DNA of 64,000 nt from Acetobacter sp. (GCA_017413025.1 JAFPVE010000011.1:1-64000); one strand, 5' to 3'; counted from the first letter of the stretch, positions 8,327 through 17,192 are shown. The notes: generated by a model not told the origin, from the letters alone. Translations and numbers: made by a program.

Positions 8327-9348
8327 GACAAAGATCCCCATAAAGCAGCCGTATCTGACATACGATTAGAAAAGCCCCATTCGTTATCATACCACGCACA
8401 CACACGCACAAGCCGCCCACCGTCAATAAGGGTTGTTTGGGTAGCGTCAAACGTTGAAGAGGCTATCGAATGGTTAAAATCTGAACTCACAAGTGGGGTG
8501 TCAGAATAGGCTAAAACGTTTTTCATTACCCCAGAGTCAACCACGTCTTTAATGGCGTTATTCACCGCCTCTACACTAGCAGGAGCTTTACGGGGGATAA
8601 AATCTAACGACACGACCGAGACATTTGCCGTTGGCACACGAATAGCCGTTCCGTCTAACTTTCCTTTTAATTGAGGAAGCACAAGACCAACCGCCCGCGC
8701 AGCCCCTGTTGACGTTGGGATCATGTTCAACCCTGCAGCGCGCGCCCTACGTAAATCTTTATGGAGGGTATCAACTGCTCTTTGATCACCTGTATACGAG
8801 TGAATCGTGACCATATAACCACATTCAATACCAAAGGTTTCTTCTAAAATTTTGGCAACAGGGGCTAAACAATTGGTTGTACAGGAAGCATTAGAAACGA
8901 TTTCCATTTGTGGCGTTAAAATAGAATCGTTCACGCCATAAACAATGGTCGCGTCAACGTCGGTCGCAGGGGCAGAAACAAGCACTTTACGCGCCCCCGC
9001 TTTAAGTAATTGCGCCGCTTTTTCACGCGACGTAAAAAGCCCCGTGCATTCCATGGCGACATCAATACCATGAAACGGCACTTTTAATGGGTCACGCTCG
9101 GCTGAAACAGTCATAGGACCCCACGTGCGCCCATTAGCAGAAATAACCAGCGTATTTCCCTTAACGTGCACTTCTGCCGGCAATCGACCATGAATACTAT
9201 CATATTTTAATAAATGCGCGTTATCCTCGACACTGCCTAAATCATTGATCGCCACGGGAACAACATCGGTACGCCCGCTTTCAATAATCCCGCGCAAAAC
9301 AAGGCGCCCAATACGCCCAAAGCCATTAATTGCAATTTTGACAGTCAT
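8323..9348 (-). CDS. gap: Glyceraldehyde-3-phosphate dehydrogenase, type I
   Basis: A 341-residue GAPDH catalysing NAD(P)-linked oxidation and phosphorylation of glyceraldehyde-3-phosphate. The Rossmann motif INGFGRIGR is at residues 7-15, the catalytic Cys156 in SNASCTTNC, and the phosphate-binding STGAARAVG and [11 protein letters not shown] follow. AGGAGG lies just upstream of the ATG. First gene of a gap-pgk operon with a 4-base overlap. No promoter could be fixed, but the upstream gap carries a threefold 13-bp repeat that overlaps the likely promoter region. Confidence 0.96.
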   Translation of the reverse strand: MTVKIAINGFGRIGRLVLRGIIESGRTDVVPVAINDLGSVEDNAHLLKYDSIHGRLPAEVHVKGNTLVISANGRTWGPMTVSAERDPLKVPFHGIDVAMECTGLFTSREKAAQLLKAGARKVLVSAPATDVDATIVYGVNDSILTPQMEIVSNASCTTNCLAPVAKILEETFGIECGYMVTIHSYTGDQRAVDTLHKDLRRARAAGLNMIPTSTGAARAVGLVLPQLKGKLDGTAIRVPTANVSVVSLDFIPRKAPASVEAVNNAIKDVVDSGVMKNVLAYSDTPLVSSDFNHSIASSTFDATQTTLIDGGRLVRVCAWYDNEWGFSNRMSDTAALWGSLS

Positions 9349-9418
9349 GCCTCTCCTCCTTAATTATCGTAATATTTATCCCATATTTTACCGTATTTAT
9401 AATTTTAGTTTAATCATT

Positions 9419-9457
9419 ATTATCGTACAAAATTATCGTACAAAATTATCGTACAAA
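9419..9457. repeat. 13-bp tandem repeat, three copies, upstream of gap
   Basis: ATTATCGTACAAA occurs three times in direct succession (9419-9431, 9432-9444, 9445-9457). It sits 70-110 bases upstream of the gap start codon, where its promoter should be. Confidence 0.95.
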
Positions 9458-9839
9458 TAATAGTGTTGATTTTGTTTATTTTACAAAAGATTTTACTTTG
9501 TTATTTTTCATTTTTTGTTTTTTCTCACTTTTTCCTTAACTCTTTTTCCTTAACTTTTCCGCCTCACTTATTTCTCTTTCAGGTGGCGCTGTAACCTCAA
9601 TACGTTTTTAATGAGGTCGACGAGCTCTGGACGTTACCCGGATATCATAGGGTGAGGGTTGGACAGGAATGATGAGGGTGTTTGACACTTTGAAGGCTGA
9701 AACACAGGACTAAAAAAGGAATAAACTTGATGTTTTTATCTCAACTTGATAGACTATAAGTACAAAGAGGAGGTATTTTAATCCTCTTTTTACTGAGTGT
9801 TTTATTGAGTGTATAGCTTTGTTAGGAGGGATATTTAAG
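9458..9839. other. Intergenic region between gap and the first pilus-like gene
   Basis: Contains a 14-bp tandem duplication (CTTTTTCCTTAACT twice, 9528-9555) and a less AT-rich patch at about 9590-9720. On the minus strand that patch has a 26-codon reading frame (9608-9688, GTG start: SNTLIIPVQPSPYDIRVTS, then RARRPH) which continues past the stop in the same frame as KRIEVTAPPEREI. It may be a small gene remnant. No family recognised. Confidence 0.4.
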
Positions 9840-10415
9840 ATGTTCAGTTTTTATCGTTATCTTTATCAAAAAATCCGTATGAACACAATTCCTCCCCACA
9901 AGAGAGGGAGACAGCAATTCATAAACAATAAAGGGGCTGCAGCTCTTGAATTTGCGATTGTTTTCCCTGTTTTTATTGCGATGTGTTTTGCTTTTTTCTA
10001 CCTGTTTATGGTCTTGTTTCCGCAACTCACGGCACGGTATATGAACTTTCAGGCCTCGCGCTATATTGGCAATGGGTCGAGCAACGTCCCAGCCCTTAAT
10101 AACACCGTCTGTAGCAATAATCATGCTTCTGGGGAGGGTATAGGGGCTATTGCCTCTTCCATGCAACATCCTTTGATGAGTAGTGTCAGCATTACCCCCT
10201 ATTCTGCTGGTACTTATACTGGTGCGGGTGGTACTGTTAATCTCTCGGGAGAGCAATTTTCTGGCCAAGCGAGTGTCAGCGGTTCCTCGCTTTCACGAAC
10301 AGCTTGTCAACTCGTTGGGCTTTGCAATAGCCACCTCGGTCTTTTTAATGATCAGACCTACAGGAGTGTTGTTGCAACACCCTATCCGTATCCAGCTTGC
10401 GTGCCGCTTTTTTAA
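9840..10415 (+). CDS. TadE-like pilus assembly protein
   Basis: About 191 residues from the ATG at 9840, which has AGGAGGG 9 bases upstream. A basic N-terminus is followed by NKGAAALEFAIVFPVFIAM and a long hydrophobic segment (about residues 33-60), the prepilin-like TadE/TadG signature with the conserved Glu of pseudopilins. The rest is Ser/Thr/Gly-rich with four Cys and is predicted extracytoplasmic. TadE-type proteins are minor pseudopilins of Flp/Tad type IVb pili. No tadA/B/C ATPase, platform or secretin gene is in the window, so partners must be encoded elsewhere. Confidence 0.75.
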   Translation: MFSFYRYLYQKIRMNTIPPHKRGRQQFINNKGAAALEFAIVFPVFIAMCFAFFYLFMVLFPQLTARYMNFQASRYIGNGSSNVPALNNTVCSNNHASGEGIGAIASSMQHPLMSSVSITPYSAGTYTGAGGTVNLSGEQFSGQASVSGSSLSRTACQLVGLCNSHLGLFNDQTYRSVVATPYPYPACVPLF

Positions 10416-10425
10416 GGTGTCTTAA

Positions 10426-10526
10426 GGAGGGGGATTGCTTTCTAATTTTTAGAAATACGGGCTTTCCCCCACAAAGTCCGTAAAAACTTCGGAACTACGT
10501 TGGGGCAAGCTTTCTGCGGTGCCCCA
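10426..10526. other. Set of mutually exclusive hairpins between convergent pilus-like genes
   Basis: Four runs can pair in alternative ways: GGGGGA (10429-10434) with TCCCCC (10465-10470), enclosing the perfect stem TTTCTAA/TTAGAAA (10439-10455). CCCCCA (10466-10471) with TTGGGG (10500-10505), enclosing AGTCCG/CGGAACT. TGGGGCA (10501-10507) with TGCCCCA (10520-10526). It lies 10 bases after the tadE-like stop and may be a 3' end structure, a small RNA or a bidirectional terminator; no typical T-run follows. Confidence 0.35.
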
Positions 10527-10651
10527 TTAACACTCCTTCGTATTCCTCTCCTACGATACGGAGTTGTTGACACGTTTAACATGTTTGAAACGGGTCAATA
10601 AAACTCAACCAACTGCCACACAAACAGAAGTTACAAAAGCTTAAGGGTTTG

Positions 10652-11269
10652 CTATTTGTGTTTAGGTGGGTTTGGAATACCTATCATAGTGACCGCTGCT
10701 ATTGACGTTGGGGGGGTATATCCTAACATCGCCCAATTCAGATAAAAAGGAGCCGGCACACAAACGGTAACTTGCGCTAATGAATTCACCGTCCTCTCCA
10801 ACGCTCCACCGGCTTGAGAAAAATCTCCAAACTGTGATTTCAAGACTTCTAAGAATGCTCCGTTGGCGATTGACGACTTAGGACCAGAACAGCCAGCACC
10901 ATAGTTGAATGTACGTAAAGCCCCAGACCCATTGACATACATGGTATTCACTGTCGCCGAAGACCCCTTGACGCCATTCGCCGCCATGACCTGATTGACT
11001 AAGCCTTGCAAAAACGCCTGATTCGTATTTCTCCCGTTAAAGAGGCTTATCGCCAAATCATTTGTAAGCCGTATAGAGAGTAACCGTTGGTTAAGGATTT
11101 CCATAAGATTAATCAGCCCCCCCAAAAAAATAAACACAACCAACGTACACACTGCCCCTTCTATGGCAATAGAACCCCTTTTTTGTGAAAAGAAAAACTG
11201 TTGTCGAGAGTTTCCAAAACGTAGCATAAGGTCTTTCAATTGTTTTAATTTTAATTTTACTCTTTTCAT
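10652..11269 (-). CDS. TadE-like pseudopilin protein
   Basis: A 205-residue protein. A basic N-terminus (KRVKLKLKQLKDL) and KRGSIAIEGAVCTLVVF lead into a hydrophobic segment at about residues 33-58, matching the TadE prepilin-like N-terminus with its Glu after the cleavage-type Gly-Ser. The remainder is predicted extracytoplasmic with a Cys pair. GGGGAT lies 7 bases before the ATG. It begins 11 bases after the TadG-like gene ends, so the two form an operon. Function is inferred only from this architecture. Confidence 0.7.
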   Translation of the reverse strand: MKRVKLKLKQLKDLMLRFGNSRQQFFFSQKRGSIAIEGAVCTLVVFIFLGGLINLMEILNQRLLSIRLTNDLAISLFNGRNTNQAFLQGLVNQVMAANGVKGSSATVNTMYVNGSGALRTFNYGAGCSGPKSSIANGAFLEVLKSQFGDFSQAGGALERTVNSLAQVTVCVPAPFYLNWAMLGYTPPTSIAAVTMIGIPNPPKHK

Positions 11270-11280
11270 TTCATATCCCC

Positions 11281-11859
11281 TTACACCGGCCCTGAGCGAA
11301 CAAATGTTGCAACAGAAGTCGCATAGACTCTATAAACCAGTGTTGACCAAGAAAAAGGAGTCATGCCGAAGTAACTACTGCCGAACAACCCACTATTTAC
11401 ATACCCCATGTTTGAGAGGGTCATGCTACCATTGTTAAAATCGTTGAAGGAGAAAGTAGTAAGTGCTACTTGAGTAGGATAAAAAAAGGGATCGTCTTGG
11501 TTCGCAGGACACCGCCCCCCAGAAGATGCAGGAGCTTGGCAAAAAACATCTGCCAGTACAAGTCGTGCCATTTCTGTGTTAGCATAACCTCCAAATGGTC
11601 CCCACATGAGGTCGTAAGCACTAGTTGCCGAGAAGAACGTGCTTTGAGCATCAGATGCCATAGACAGCATTTCTTCTCCACAATACAAGTAAGCCCCATC
11701 CACTGCGACGCAAAACATCCCAAAAAAAACCGGTAACATCAAGGCAAATGTAATGGCGACCGCACTGCGTTTTTCGGCAAAGATTGAGTCTGTGGGTTTT
11801 CTTTTTTTTAAGATAATGTATTTTTTTATAAAGCCTTGTATCTTTTCTCGTCTTTCCAT
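11281..11859 (-). CDS. TadG-like pilus assembly protein
   Basis: A 192-residue protein. After a Lys/Arg-rich start, EKRSAVAITFALMLPVFFGMFCVAVDGAYLY (split: SAVAITFALMLPVF and CVAVDGAYLYC) gives the single N-terminal membrane segment and VD-x-AYLY motif typical of TadG/TadE proteins. The rest is extracytoplasmic and aromatic/Ser-rich. The ATG follows GGGAGG. Its predicted promoter contains a run of ten G. It is the first gene of the tadG-like/tadE-like operon. It is much shorter than full TadG proteins with a von Willebrand domain. Confidence 0.7.
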   Translation of the reverse strand: MERREKIQGFIKKYIILKKRKPTDSIFAEKRSAVAITFALMLPVFFGMFCVAVDGAYLYCGEEMLSMASDAQSTFFSATSAYDLMWGPFGGYANTEMARLVLADVFCQAPASSGGRCPANQDDPFFYPTQVALTTFSFNDFNNGSMTLSNMGYVNSGLFGSSYFGMTPFSWSTLVYRVYATSVATFVRSGPV

Positions 11860-11922
11860 TGTTGCTTTTCCTCCCTCGCCTTTAATCTTTAATTTATATA
11901 TATATACGTCTTACTTAGATAT

Positions 11923-11951
11923 ATTTTATTTATTTCCCCCCCCCCTTTCAA
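11923..11951 (-). promoter_or_regulatory. Predicted promoter with G10 spacer tract (possible phase variation)
   Basis: On the minus strand TTGAAA (11946-11951) and TAAAAT (11923-11928) are exactly 17 bases apart, and ten of the spacer bases are consecutive G (11936-11945). The promoter lies 64 bases upstream of the TadG-like start codon. Slippage in the G-run would change the spacer length. Nothing else in this window has a G/C homopolymer of this size in such a place. Confidence 0.5.
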
Positions 11952-12324
11952 GCAGAAATTTGCTGGCTAATGGTTCATAGTGTTGCGTAAGCCATGACAT
12001 AGGCTTTGGTATCTATTTGGCATGTTTGTGGGCGCGATGAGTTGCAATCGTTGTATTTTTTGTAGACCTAAAAACATGGCTAATTTTTCATCGACTTTTG
12101 AAAGAATATCTTCTTTTCATATGGGCAAGGTCACAGCCTATATAACAATGTCTCACAGTTAATATCTTTGGATCATAATCTGCGATAGTTTGTTATACTC
12201 AATTTCATCTATTTCATTTCATTTATTTCAATTTATTTCAATTTATTTATTTCAATTTCATTTAATTTCATTTAGCGGCTTATATATTTCATAGCGGTAG
12301 ATATTGGATAGCATTTGAGTCATC
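11952..12324. other. Intergenic region between TadG-like gene and lipoprotein gene
   Basis: No convincing gene on either strand. The right part (about 12205-12275) is a degenerate run of ATTTATTTCA-type repeats. Confidence 0.5.
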
Positions 12325-12792
12325 ATGAACAGACTTCTCTTTTCTCTTATAATGATAAGCAGAATATGCGGGGTTATCGGCGTTTTTTGGGTTGCTGGGT
12401 GTAAACTGATCGACCAAAGAACGTTTGACCCGAACGCCGGCAAACCGCCCCGACTTCCCCCGCCGCCACCGCCAGCGCCACCAGCGGTTGCGCCACCGCT
12501 TATTGTAATCCCAGCCGGCACCCCCAAAGAACAATGGCAGGCACCGGTTGATAACATTGTCCAGCAGGCTTTAGCGCGTAAGCGTTCCGTGCTTTTTATG
12601 GTGCATTGTGTCGTGCCACAAACAAACAGCCTTGCCACAGAACAAACAAGCCTATTTAAGAGTGTGCAAGGAACAGGGCTCGCCGTTATGCAAAACCTTC
12701 GTGCGATCGGTGTGCCAGAGGCACAAATTGAGCTATCAACCATGACAAACCCCACCATTAAAAAACCTGTGATACAGGTTTTTGTACGGTAA
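12325..12792 (+). CDS. Proline-rich putative lipoprotein
   Basis: A 155-residue protein of unknown function. The N-terminal hydrophobic segment ends in a lipobox-like VAGC (Cys near residue 26), so it is probably an outer- or inner-membrane lipoprotein. A run of prolines and Pro-Ala (LPPPPPPAPPAVAPP) at about residues 44-60 would form an extended linker. A conserved-looking C-terminal domain of about 90 residues follows. The reverse strand is also open here for 166 codons because of the Pro/Gly-rich codons, but that frame is low-complexity. The ribosome site is weak. Position next to the Tad-like genes suggests, but does not show, a surface role. Confidence 0.65.
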   Translation: MNRLLFSLIMISRICGVIGVFWVAGCKLIDQRTFDPNAGKPPRLPPPPPPAPPAVAPPLIVIPAGTPKEQWQAPVDNIVQQALARKRSVLFMVHCVVPQTNSLATEQTSLFKSVQGTGLAVMQNLRAIGVPEAQIELSTMTNPTIKKPVIQVFVR

Positions 12793-12967
12793 ATTTGTAA
12801 GGTAAATAAGAAAATAAATTCAATAAGATAAAAGAAAAAACGATATTATTATACACTATCAACACGTTAAATACGTTATGAACACGTTCGTTTATTGTGC
12901 TTGAATATGTTTTACCTGAATGTGTTTTTTAATTTTTTTTGAATTTCTCTCAAAGGAGACCTCTCGC

Positions 12968-14317
12968 GTGAGACCTCTTAGGAATGCACGCCATCCGTTT
13001 TATGACTATTGTACAAAAACACTTGCGCATATTCGCCAGCAAGGGCGTTATCGTGTTTTTACCCCGCTTGCCCGAGAGGCAGAACACTTTCCCCTCTATG
13101 ATTACGCGCCAAAAAACGAACAAGACAACGTTGCCCCCTCTCTTTCCCCTATTTTCTCTGAAGAACTTTTATCTGAACAAGTCAGCTCTCAAAAACGTGA
13201 TGTGGTTGTTTGGTCGACGAATGATTATCTTGGTATGGGGGTTGACCCCGATGTACAAGAAGCCGCCATTTCGGCGATTCGTGACCATGGCGTTGGGTCG
13301 GGCGGCACGCGCAATATTGCTGGGCATAGCCCCCTCCATGCCGAACTTGAGTACGAATTAGCCAGCCTTCATGGCAAAGAAGCAGGGCTTTTATTTGGTT
13401 CCGGCTATGTCTCTAACCAAGCCAGCCTGCAAACGATTTTATCTTCTACGCCCGAAAAGCAAAACACGCCGTGGGTTTGTTTTTCTGATCGGCTTAATCA
13501 TGCTTCGATGATTGCGGGGATTAAGGCAGCACGCGGGGCACAAGTCGTTATTTTTGAACATAATGATTTGGCAGACCTCGAAGCCAAACTCGCCGCGGCA
13601 CCGTTAGAAGCCCCTAAACTTATTGCTTTTGAAAGCGTTTATTCTATGGAGGGGGACATCGCTGATATTGGGGGAATTTGCACGCTTGCCCGCCGTTATG
13701 GTGCCCTCACTTATTTAGACGAAGTCCACGCTGTGGGCTTGTATGGTCAGAAAGGAGGTGGGGTTTCTCAACGCGACGGTGTTGCCGAACAGGTCGATAT
13801 TATTGAGGGTACTTTAGCCAAATCTTTTGGCGTTTATGGGGGGTATATTACCGGTGCAGCAAATATTGTTGATTTTCTTCGCTCTACGGCTTCGGGGTTT
13901 ATTTTTACCACCTCTCTGCCGCCCGCTCTTGTTAAAGCTGCCCTTATGAGTGTACGTAAAGTACGCGCTGAACATTGGCGGCGTGAGGCTTTGTTTGAAC
14001 GGGTTGCCACTTTTCAACAAAGATTACGCGGGGCAGGCATTCCTTTTACTTTAACCCCGAGCCATATTATCCCTATTCCTATTGGTGAGGCTGAAACATG
14101 TAAGCGTATTAGCTACCGTCTTTTAGAAGAATTTGGGCATTATGCTACCCCCATTAACTACCCGACTGTACCTCAAGGTAGCGAACGTTTACGTATTACG
14201 CCTGGTCCTTTCCATACAGATGCTATGATGACGGCTATGATCCACGCGCTCGCCATTTGTCTCCGTGATGAAGGTCTGATAAAATCTTATATTCCACCGC
14301 ATAACGTTGTACGATAA
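12968..14317 (+). CDS. hemA: 5-aminolevulinate synthase
   Basis: A PLP enzyme condensing glycine and succinyl-CoA to 5-aminolevulinate, the first step of haem synthesis in alphaproteobacteria. About 449 residues. Motifs: WSTNDYLGMG, GSGGTRNIAGHS, ESVYSMEGDIA, TYLDEVHAVGLYG and the PLP-lysine segment GTLAKSFGVYGGY. The GTG at 12968 (MRPLRNARHPF) has AAAGGAGACC about 10 bases upstream and is preferred over an upstream in-frame ATG at 12920 that would add a hydrophobic tail without a ribosome site. A hairpin with arms TGTACAA/TTGTACA (14321-14356) follows the stop. Confidence 0.95.
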   Translation: MRPLRNARHPFYDYCTKTLAHIRQQGRYRVFTPLAREAEHFPLYDYAPKNEQDNVAPSLSPIFSEELLSEQVSSQKRDVVVWSTNDYLGMGVDPDVQEAAISAIRDHGVGSGGTRNIAGHSPLHAELEYELASLHGKEAGLLFGSGYVSNQASLQTILSSTPEKQNTPWVCFSDRLNHASMIAGIKAARGAQVVIFEHNDLADLEAKLAAAPLEAPKLIAFESVYSMEGDIADIGGICTLARRYGALTYLDEVHAVGLYGQKGGGVSQRDGVAEQVDIIEGTLAKSFGVYGGYITGAANIVDFLRSTASGFIFTTSLPPALVKAALMSVRKVRAEHWRREALFERVATFQQRLRGAGIPFTLTPSHIIPIPIGEAETCKRISYRLLEEFGHYATPINYPTVPQGSERLRITPGPFHTDAMMTAMIHALAICLRDEGLIKSYIPPHNVVR

Positions 14318-14368
14318 TGTTGTACAATAAAACACAACCACACCGTTGTTTGTACACCAAATCCTCTT

Positions 14369-14410
14369 TATAAAACTCCTTTAATAAAACTCCTTTAATA
14401 AAACTCCTTT
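14369..14410. repeat. 14-bp tandem repeat, three copies
   Basis: AATAAAACTCCTTT is repeated three times (the first copy differs by one base) in the gap after hemA. Confidence 0.92.
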
Positions 14411-14542
14411 CATGAGAAGCCGCGCCCTCTCTTACCTGTTTTTTTAATACGTCATAAAGCGTACGCCTCATCAGCGTAAATACCCTCAAAAATACCCCCG
14501 AAAAAACAACAGAATACCTACTTAAAACCCTTAAAATTCTCT

Positions 14543-14787
14543 TTTTCCACAAAGATATCCACAGACTTTTCCCACAAGAATCGTTTTTTTATCCACAACT
14601 TTACAATCCGAGTCAAAACGCCGATTCTCTTAAAAACCCTTAGAAATTCAACGATTTTTCAGCTTATTTTGTTTTTTTTAATAATATGTATAAAACACTC
14701 TTGACATTAAAAAACCTGATATAAACTGACTTTCATCAGATTCATCCACAGACTCCAAAATTCCTTTGAAAAACCCTTATGGGACTC
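14543..14787. other. DnaA-box and GANTC cluster: candidate replication origin
   Basis: The 600-base gap after hemA contains a perfect DnaA box TTATCCACA (14589-14597) and three one-mismatch boxes in the same orientation: TTTTCCACA (14543), ATATCCACA (14555) and TCATCCACA (14742). A weaker TTTCCCACA is at 14568. Six GANTC sites, the CcrM methylation target of alphaproteobacteria, start at 14578, 14610, 14623, 14739, 14751 and 14783. An AT-rich stretch at about 14665-14700 could serve as unwinding element. This combination fits oriC, but a DnaA-regulated intergenic site is possible. Confidence 0.45.
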
Positions 14788-14921
14788 CTTAATAAGGAAG
14801 GAAAATGACTATATTTTTTCCAACCTTTTCCCAAACATTTTTCCAGAAGATCCCCCTCCCCTTATCGTTCTTAATCTATAAGGTCTATCCGTCAGTTAAG
14901 TTTTATAAGTGTTACGAAGCG

Positions 14922-15254
14922 TTAGGGACTTGGTTCTTCTTTTTCCTCTTTTTCCGTTATAGCTTCTGTTGGGGTTTCTGTTGGCGCAGAGGTATATAAA
15001 TCTCCGGCACGTACGCTTTGCACTGCCGAGTCGAGAATACGTAAAATCTCTTCAGGTGCCATATTCTGAGCAAGAATCCCCAAAGCGCCCCCTAACAATG
15101 CCGAAGCCACTGCTATAGGAGGGAACTTTTCATTTCTTAAGTGTTCAATCGCATGTTCAACAACCATAGCACAACGTGCTAAATCTTCCGGTACTTGAAA
15201 TTGATCTGTTGATTCCGTCGATTCTGTTGATAGATGTTCCTGACTCTCTGTCAT
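14922..15254 (-). CDS. Hypothetical small acidic protein
   Basis: About 110 residues from the ATG at 15254, which has AAGAGG upstream. The N-terminus is Ser/Thr/Glu-rich (ESQEHLSTESTESTDQF) and the C-terminus Pro/Thr/Glu-rich. In between lies an ordered, probably helical block: CAMVVEHAIEHLRNEKFPP, IAVASALLGGALGILAQNM, APEEILRILDSAV. No signal peptide and no family that I recognise. It starts 50 bases after the end of the Atm1-type exporter on the same strand and is probably co-transcribed with it. Confidence 0.65.
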   Translation of the reverse strand: MTESQEHLSTESTESTDQFQVPEDLARCAMVVEHAIEHLRNEKFPPIAVASALLGGALGILAQNMAPEEILRILDSAVQSVRAGDLYTSAPTETPTEAITEKEEKEEPSP

Positions 15255-15303
15255 CGTCGTTTTCCTCTTTCTTAACCTCACTTAAAACGTTTACATTAAC
15301 GGC

Positions 15304-17127
15304 TCATACGATGTTTTTAGTTTCATTCTCTGTTGCTTCATGTGCTTGTTGGGTTGCCCACATTGTGGCGTAACGTCCCCCTGCCTCTAATAAAGTGGTA
15401 TGCGTGCCACGCTCTCTAATCTCCCCGTGTTCCATAACAAGAATTTCATCGGCGTCGACAATTGTTGATAAACGATGCGCAATGATCAACGTTGTTCTTT
15501 GTGCCGAAACTGTCTGTAACGCCGTTTGAATTTCTCTTTCCGTATGTGTGTCTAAAGCACTTGTTGCTTCATCGAGCACTAATACACGCGGGTCTTTTAA
15601 GAGTGTACGCGCAATCGCTATACGCTGTTTTTCACCACCCGATAATTTAAGCCCCCTTTCACCAACCTTTGTTTCATATCCTTCAGGTAAGGATAAAATA
15701 AAATCATGAATGCGGGCAAGTTTTGCCGCTTCTTCTATTTCTGCCAACGACGCACCTATACGACCATAAGCGATATTGTAGCCTATAGTTTCATTAAAAA
15801 GCACCGTATCTTGTGGCACCACGCCTATGGCTGCCCGTAGATCAGCCTGACGATACTCTCGAATATCGTGCCCGTCGAACAACACAGAGCCAGATGTTAC
15901 CTCATAAAAACGAAATAGTAGCCGACTTATTGTTGATTTACCAGCCCCTGTACTCCCCACAATGGCTGTTTTACACCCGGGCTCTACCACAAAACTAACG
16001 TTTTTCAGAATTTGTCTGTTCGAGTTATAGGCAAAACCGACATGACGAAATTCCACACGGGCAGGACCGGCGTCTAAAAGATGTTGCGTCACAGGGAGAG
16101 GCTGTTGCTTATCGATAATGTCGAGCGGTTCATCAAGCAAATCGAACATATGTTCAAGATCAACCAAAGCCGTGCGAATCCCAGAATAAACAGAACCTAA
16201 AAAATTGAGTGGTCCATAAAGCTGGAGAAGATATGTCCCCAGCATGACAAATTCACCCACCGTAATATAGCCTGCCTCAACATCTTTTCCCGCTAACAGC
16301 ATAATAAGAACAAGAGAAATTGCAATAATTGCCGCCTGACCAAAATTAAGTAACCCAAGAGAATATTGTGTGACTAAAGCCGCGCGCTCGTAAGACGCCT
16401 GTGCGCTGTCATAACGTTGGGCTTCGTGCGCTTCGTTACCAAAATATTTAACGGTTTCATAATTGAGCAGGCTATCCAAAGCCTTACTCACGGCTTCGTT
16501 ATTTGTCTCATTCATATGGCGACGTATACCAATCCGCCATGTTGTAAAACGAACGGTAAAAAACACATAGGCGAGTACCATTAAAACCATAAGCAGCACA
16601 TAACGCCAATCGAAAAAATGCCAAATAATGCCTATAACCAACAAGGCTTGTAAAATGGTCGGCGCAATAGACATTATCATGCGTAATAATGTCTCAACCG
16701 CTTCTGTCCCCCGTTCTATCGCTCTTGTCACCGACCCTGTACGCCGATCAAGATGAAACCGCAACGAGAGTTCGTGCATATGTTCAAAGCTACAATAAGC
16801 CATTTTACGCGCTGCTCTCAAACGCACGGGCGCAAAGAGAGCATCACGTAAATTTGTGAGCATAGCCGCAATAAGGCGTACGAAACCATAGCCTAAAATA
16901 AGCAGAGCAGGCACCATAACAATGCCACCCTGATGCACAAAGGCATCAATCACATCACTATAAACAATTGGTACTGCAAGTGTTGCACCTTCTCCAAGAA
17001 GCAACACAACGAGTACAAGCACAATGCGACTTTGTAGCCCCCTATTCCCTTTTTGCCACAAATAAGGGAACAAACGCATTAAAATAGCAGGGGCTGATTT
17101 TTTAGAAAACATATTTTGATAAGACAT
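15304..17127 (-). CDS. ABC transporter, Atm1/heavy-metal type, fused permease-ATPase
   Basis: A 607-residue half-transporter. Six membrane segments (about residues 25-320) precede the ATPase domain. Walker A is GSTGAGKST, the Q-loop VVPQDTVLF, the signature LSGGEKQRIAIART and Walker B VLVLDEATSALD, then IAHRLST. The layout matches Atm1/HMT1-type exporters of the inner membrane, which export glutathione-linked sulfur or metal conjugates and are common in alphaproteobacteria. The segment YFGNEAHEAQRYD in the coupling region is typical of that family. A multidrug lipid-type exporter is the main alternative. It is followed by a small acidic protein gene. Confidence 0.88.
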   Translation of the reverse strand: MSYQNMFSKKSAPAILMRLFPYLWQKGNRGLQSRIVLVLVVLLLGEGATLAVPIVYSDVIDAFVHQGGIVMVPALLILGYGFVRLIAAMLTNLRDALFAPVRLRAARKMAYCSFEHMHELSLRFHLDRRTGSVTRAIERGTEAVETLLRMIMSIAPTILQALLVIGIIWHFFDWRYVLLMVLMVLAYVFFTVRFTTWRIGIRRHMNETNNEAVSKALDSLLNYETVKYFGNEAHEAQRYDSAQASYERAALVTQYSLGLLNFGQAAIIAISLVLIMLLAGKDVEAGYITVGEFVMLGTYLLQLYGPLNFLGSVYSGIRTALVDLEHMFDLLDEPLDIIDKQQPLPVTQHLLDAGPARVEFRHVGFAYNSNRQILKNVSFVVEPGCKTAIVGSTGAGKSTISRLLFRFYEVTSGSVLFDGHDIREYRQADLRAAIGVVPQDTVLFNETIGYNIAYGRIGASLAEIEEAAKLARIHDFILSLPEGYETKVGERGLKLSGGEKQRIAIARTLLKDPRVLVLDEATSALDTHTEREIQTALQTVSAQRTTLIIAHRLSTIVDADEILVMEHGEIRERGTHTTLLEAGGRYATMWATQQAHEATENETKNIV

Positions 17128-17192
17128 ATATTATAGTAATGCTTGTAAGTTTTGAACTTTTGACACTTTCATGCCATACCTCTCAATTCTGT

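Noticed and set aside
12258..12758. 166-codon minus-strand frame opposite the lipoprotein gene
   Set aside because: Its Gly/Ala-rich part is the mirror of the proline run; the plus strand has a signal peptide and lipobox and is the better gene.
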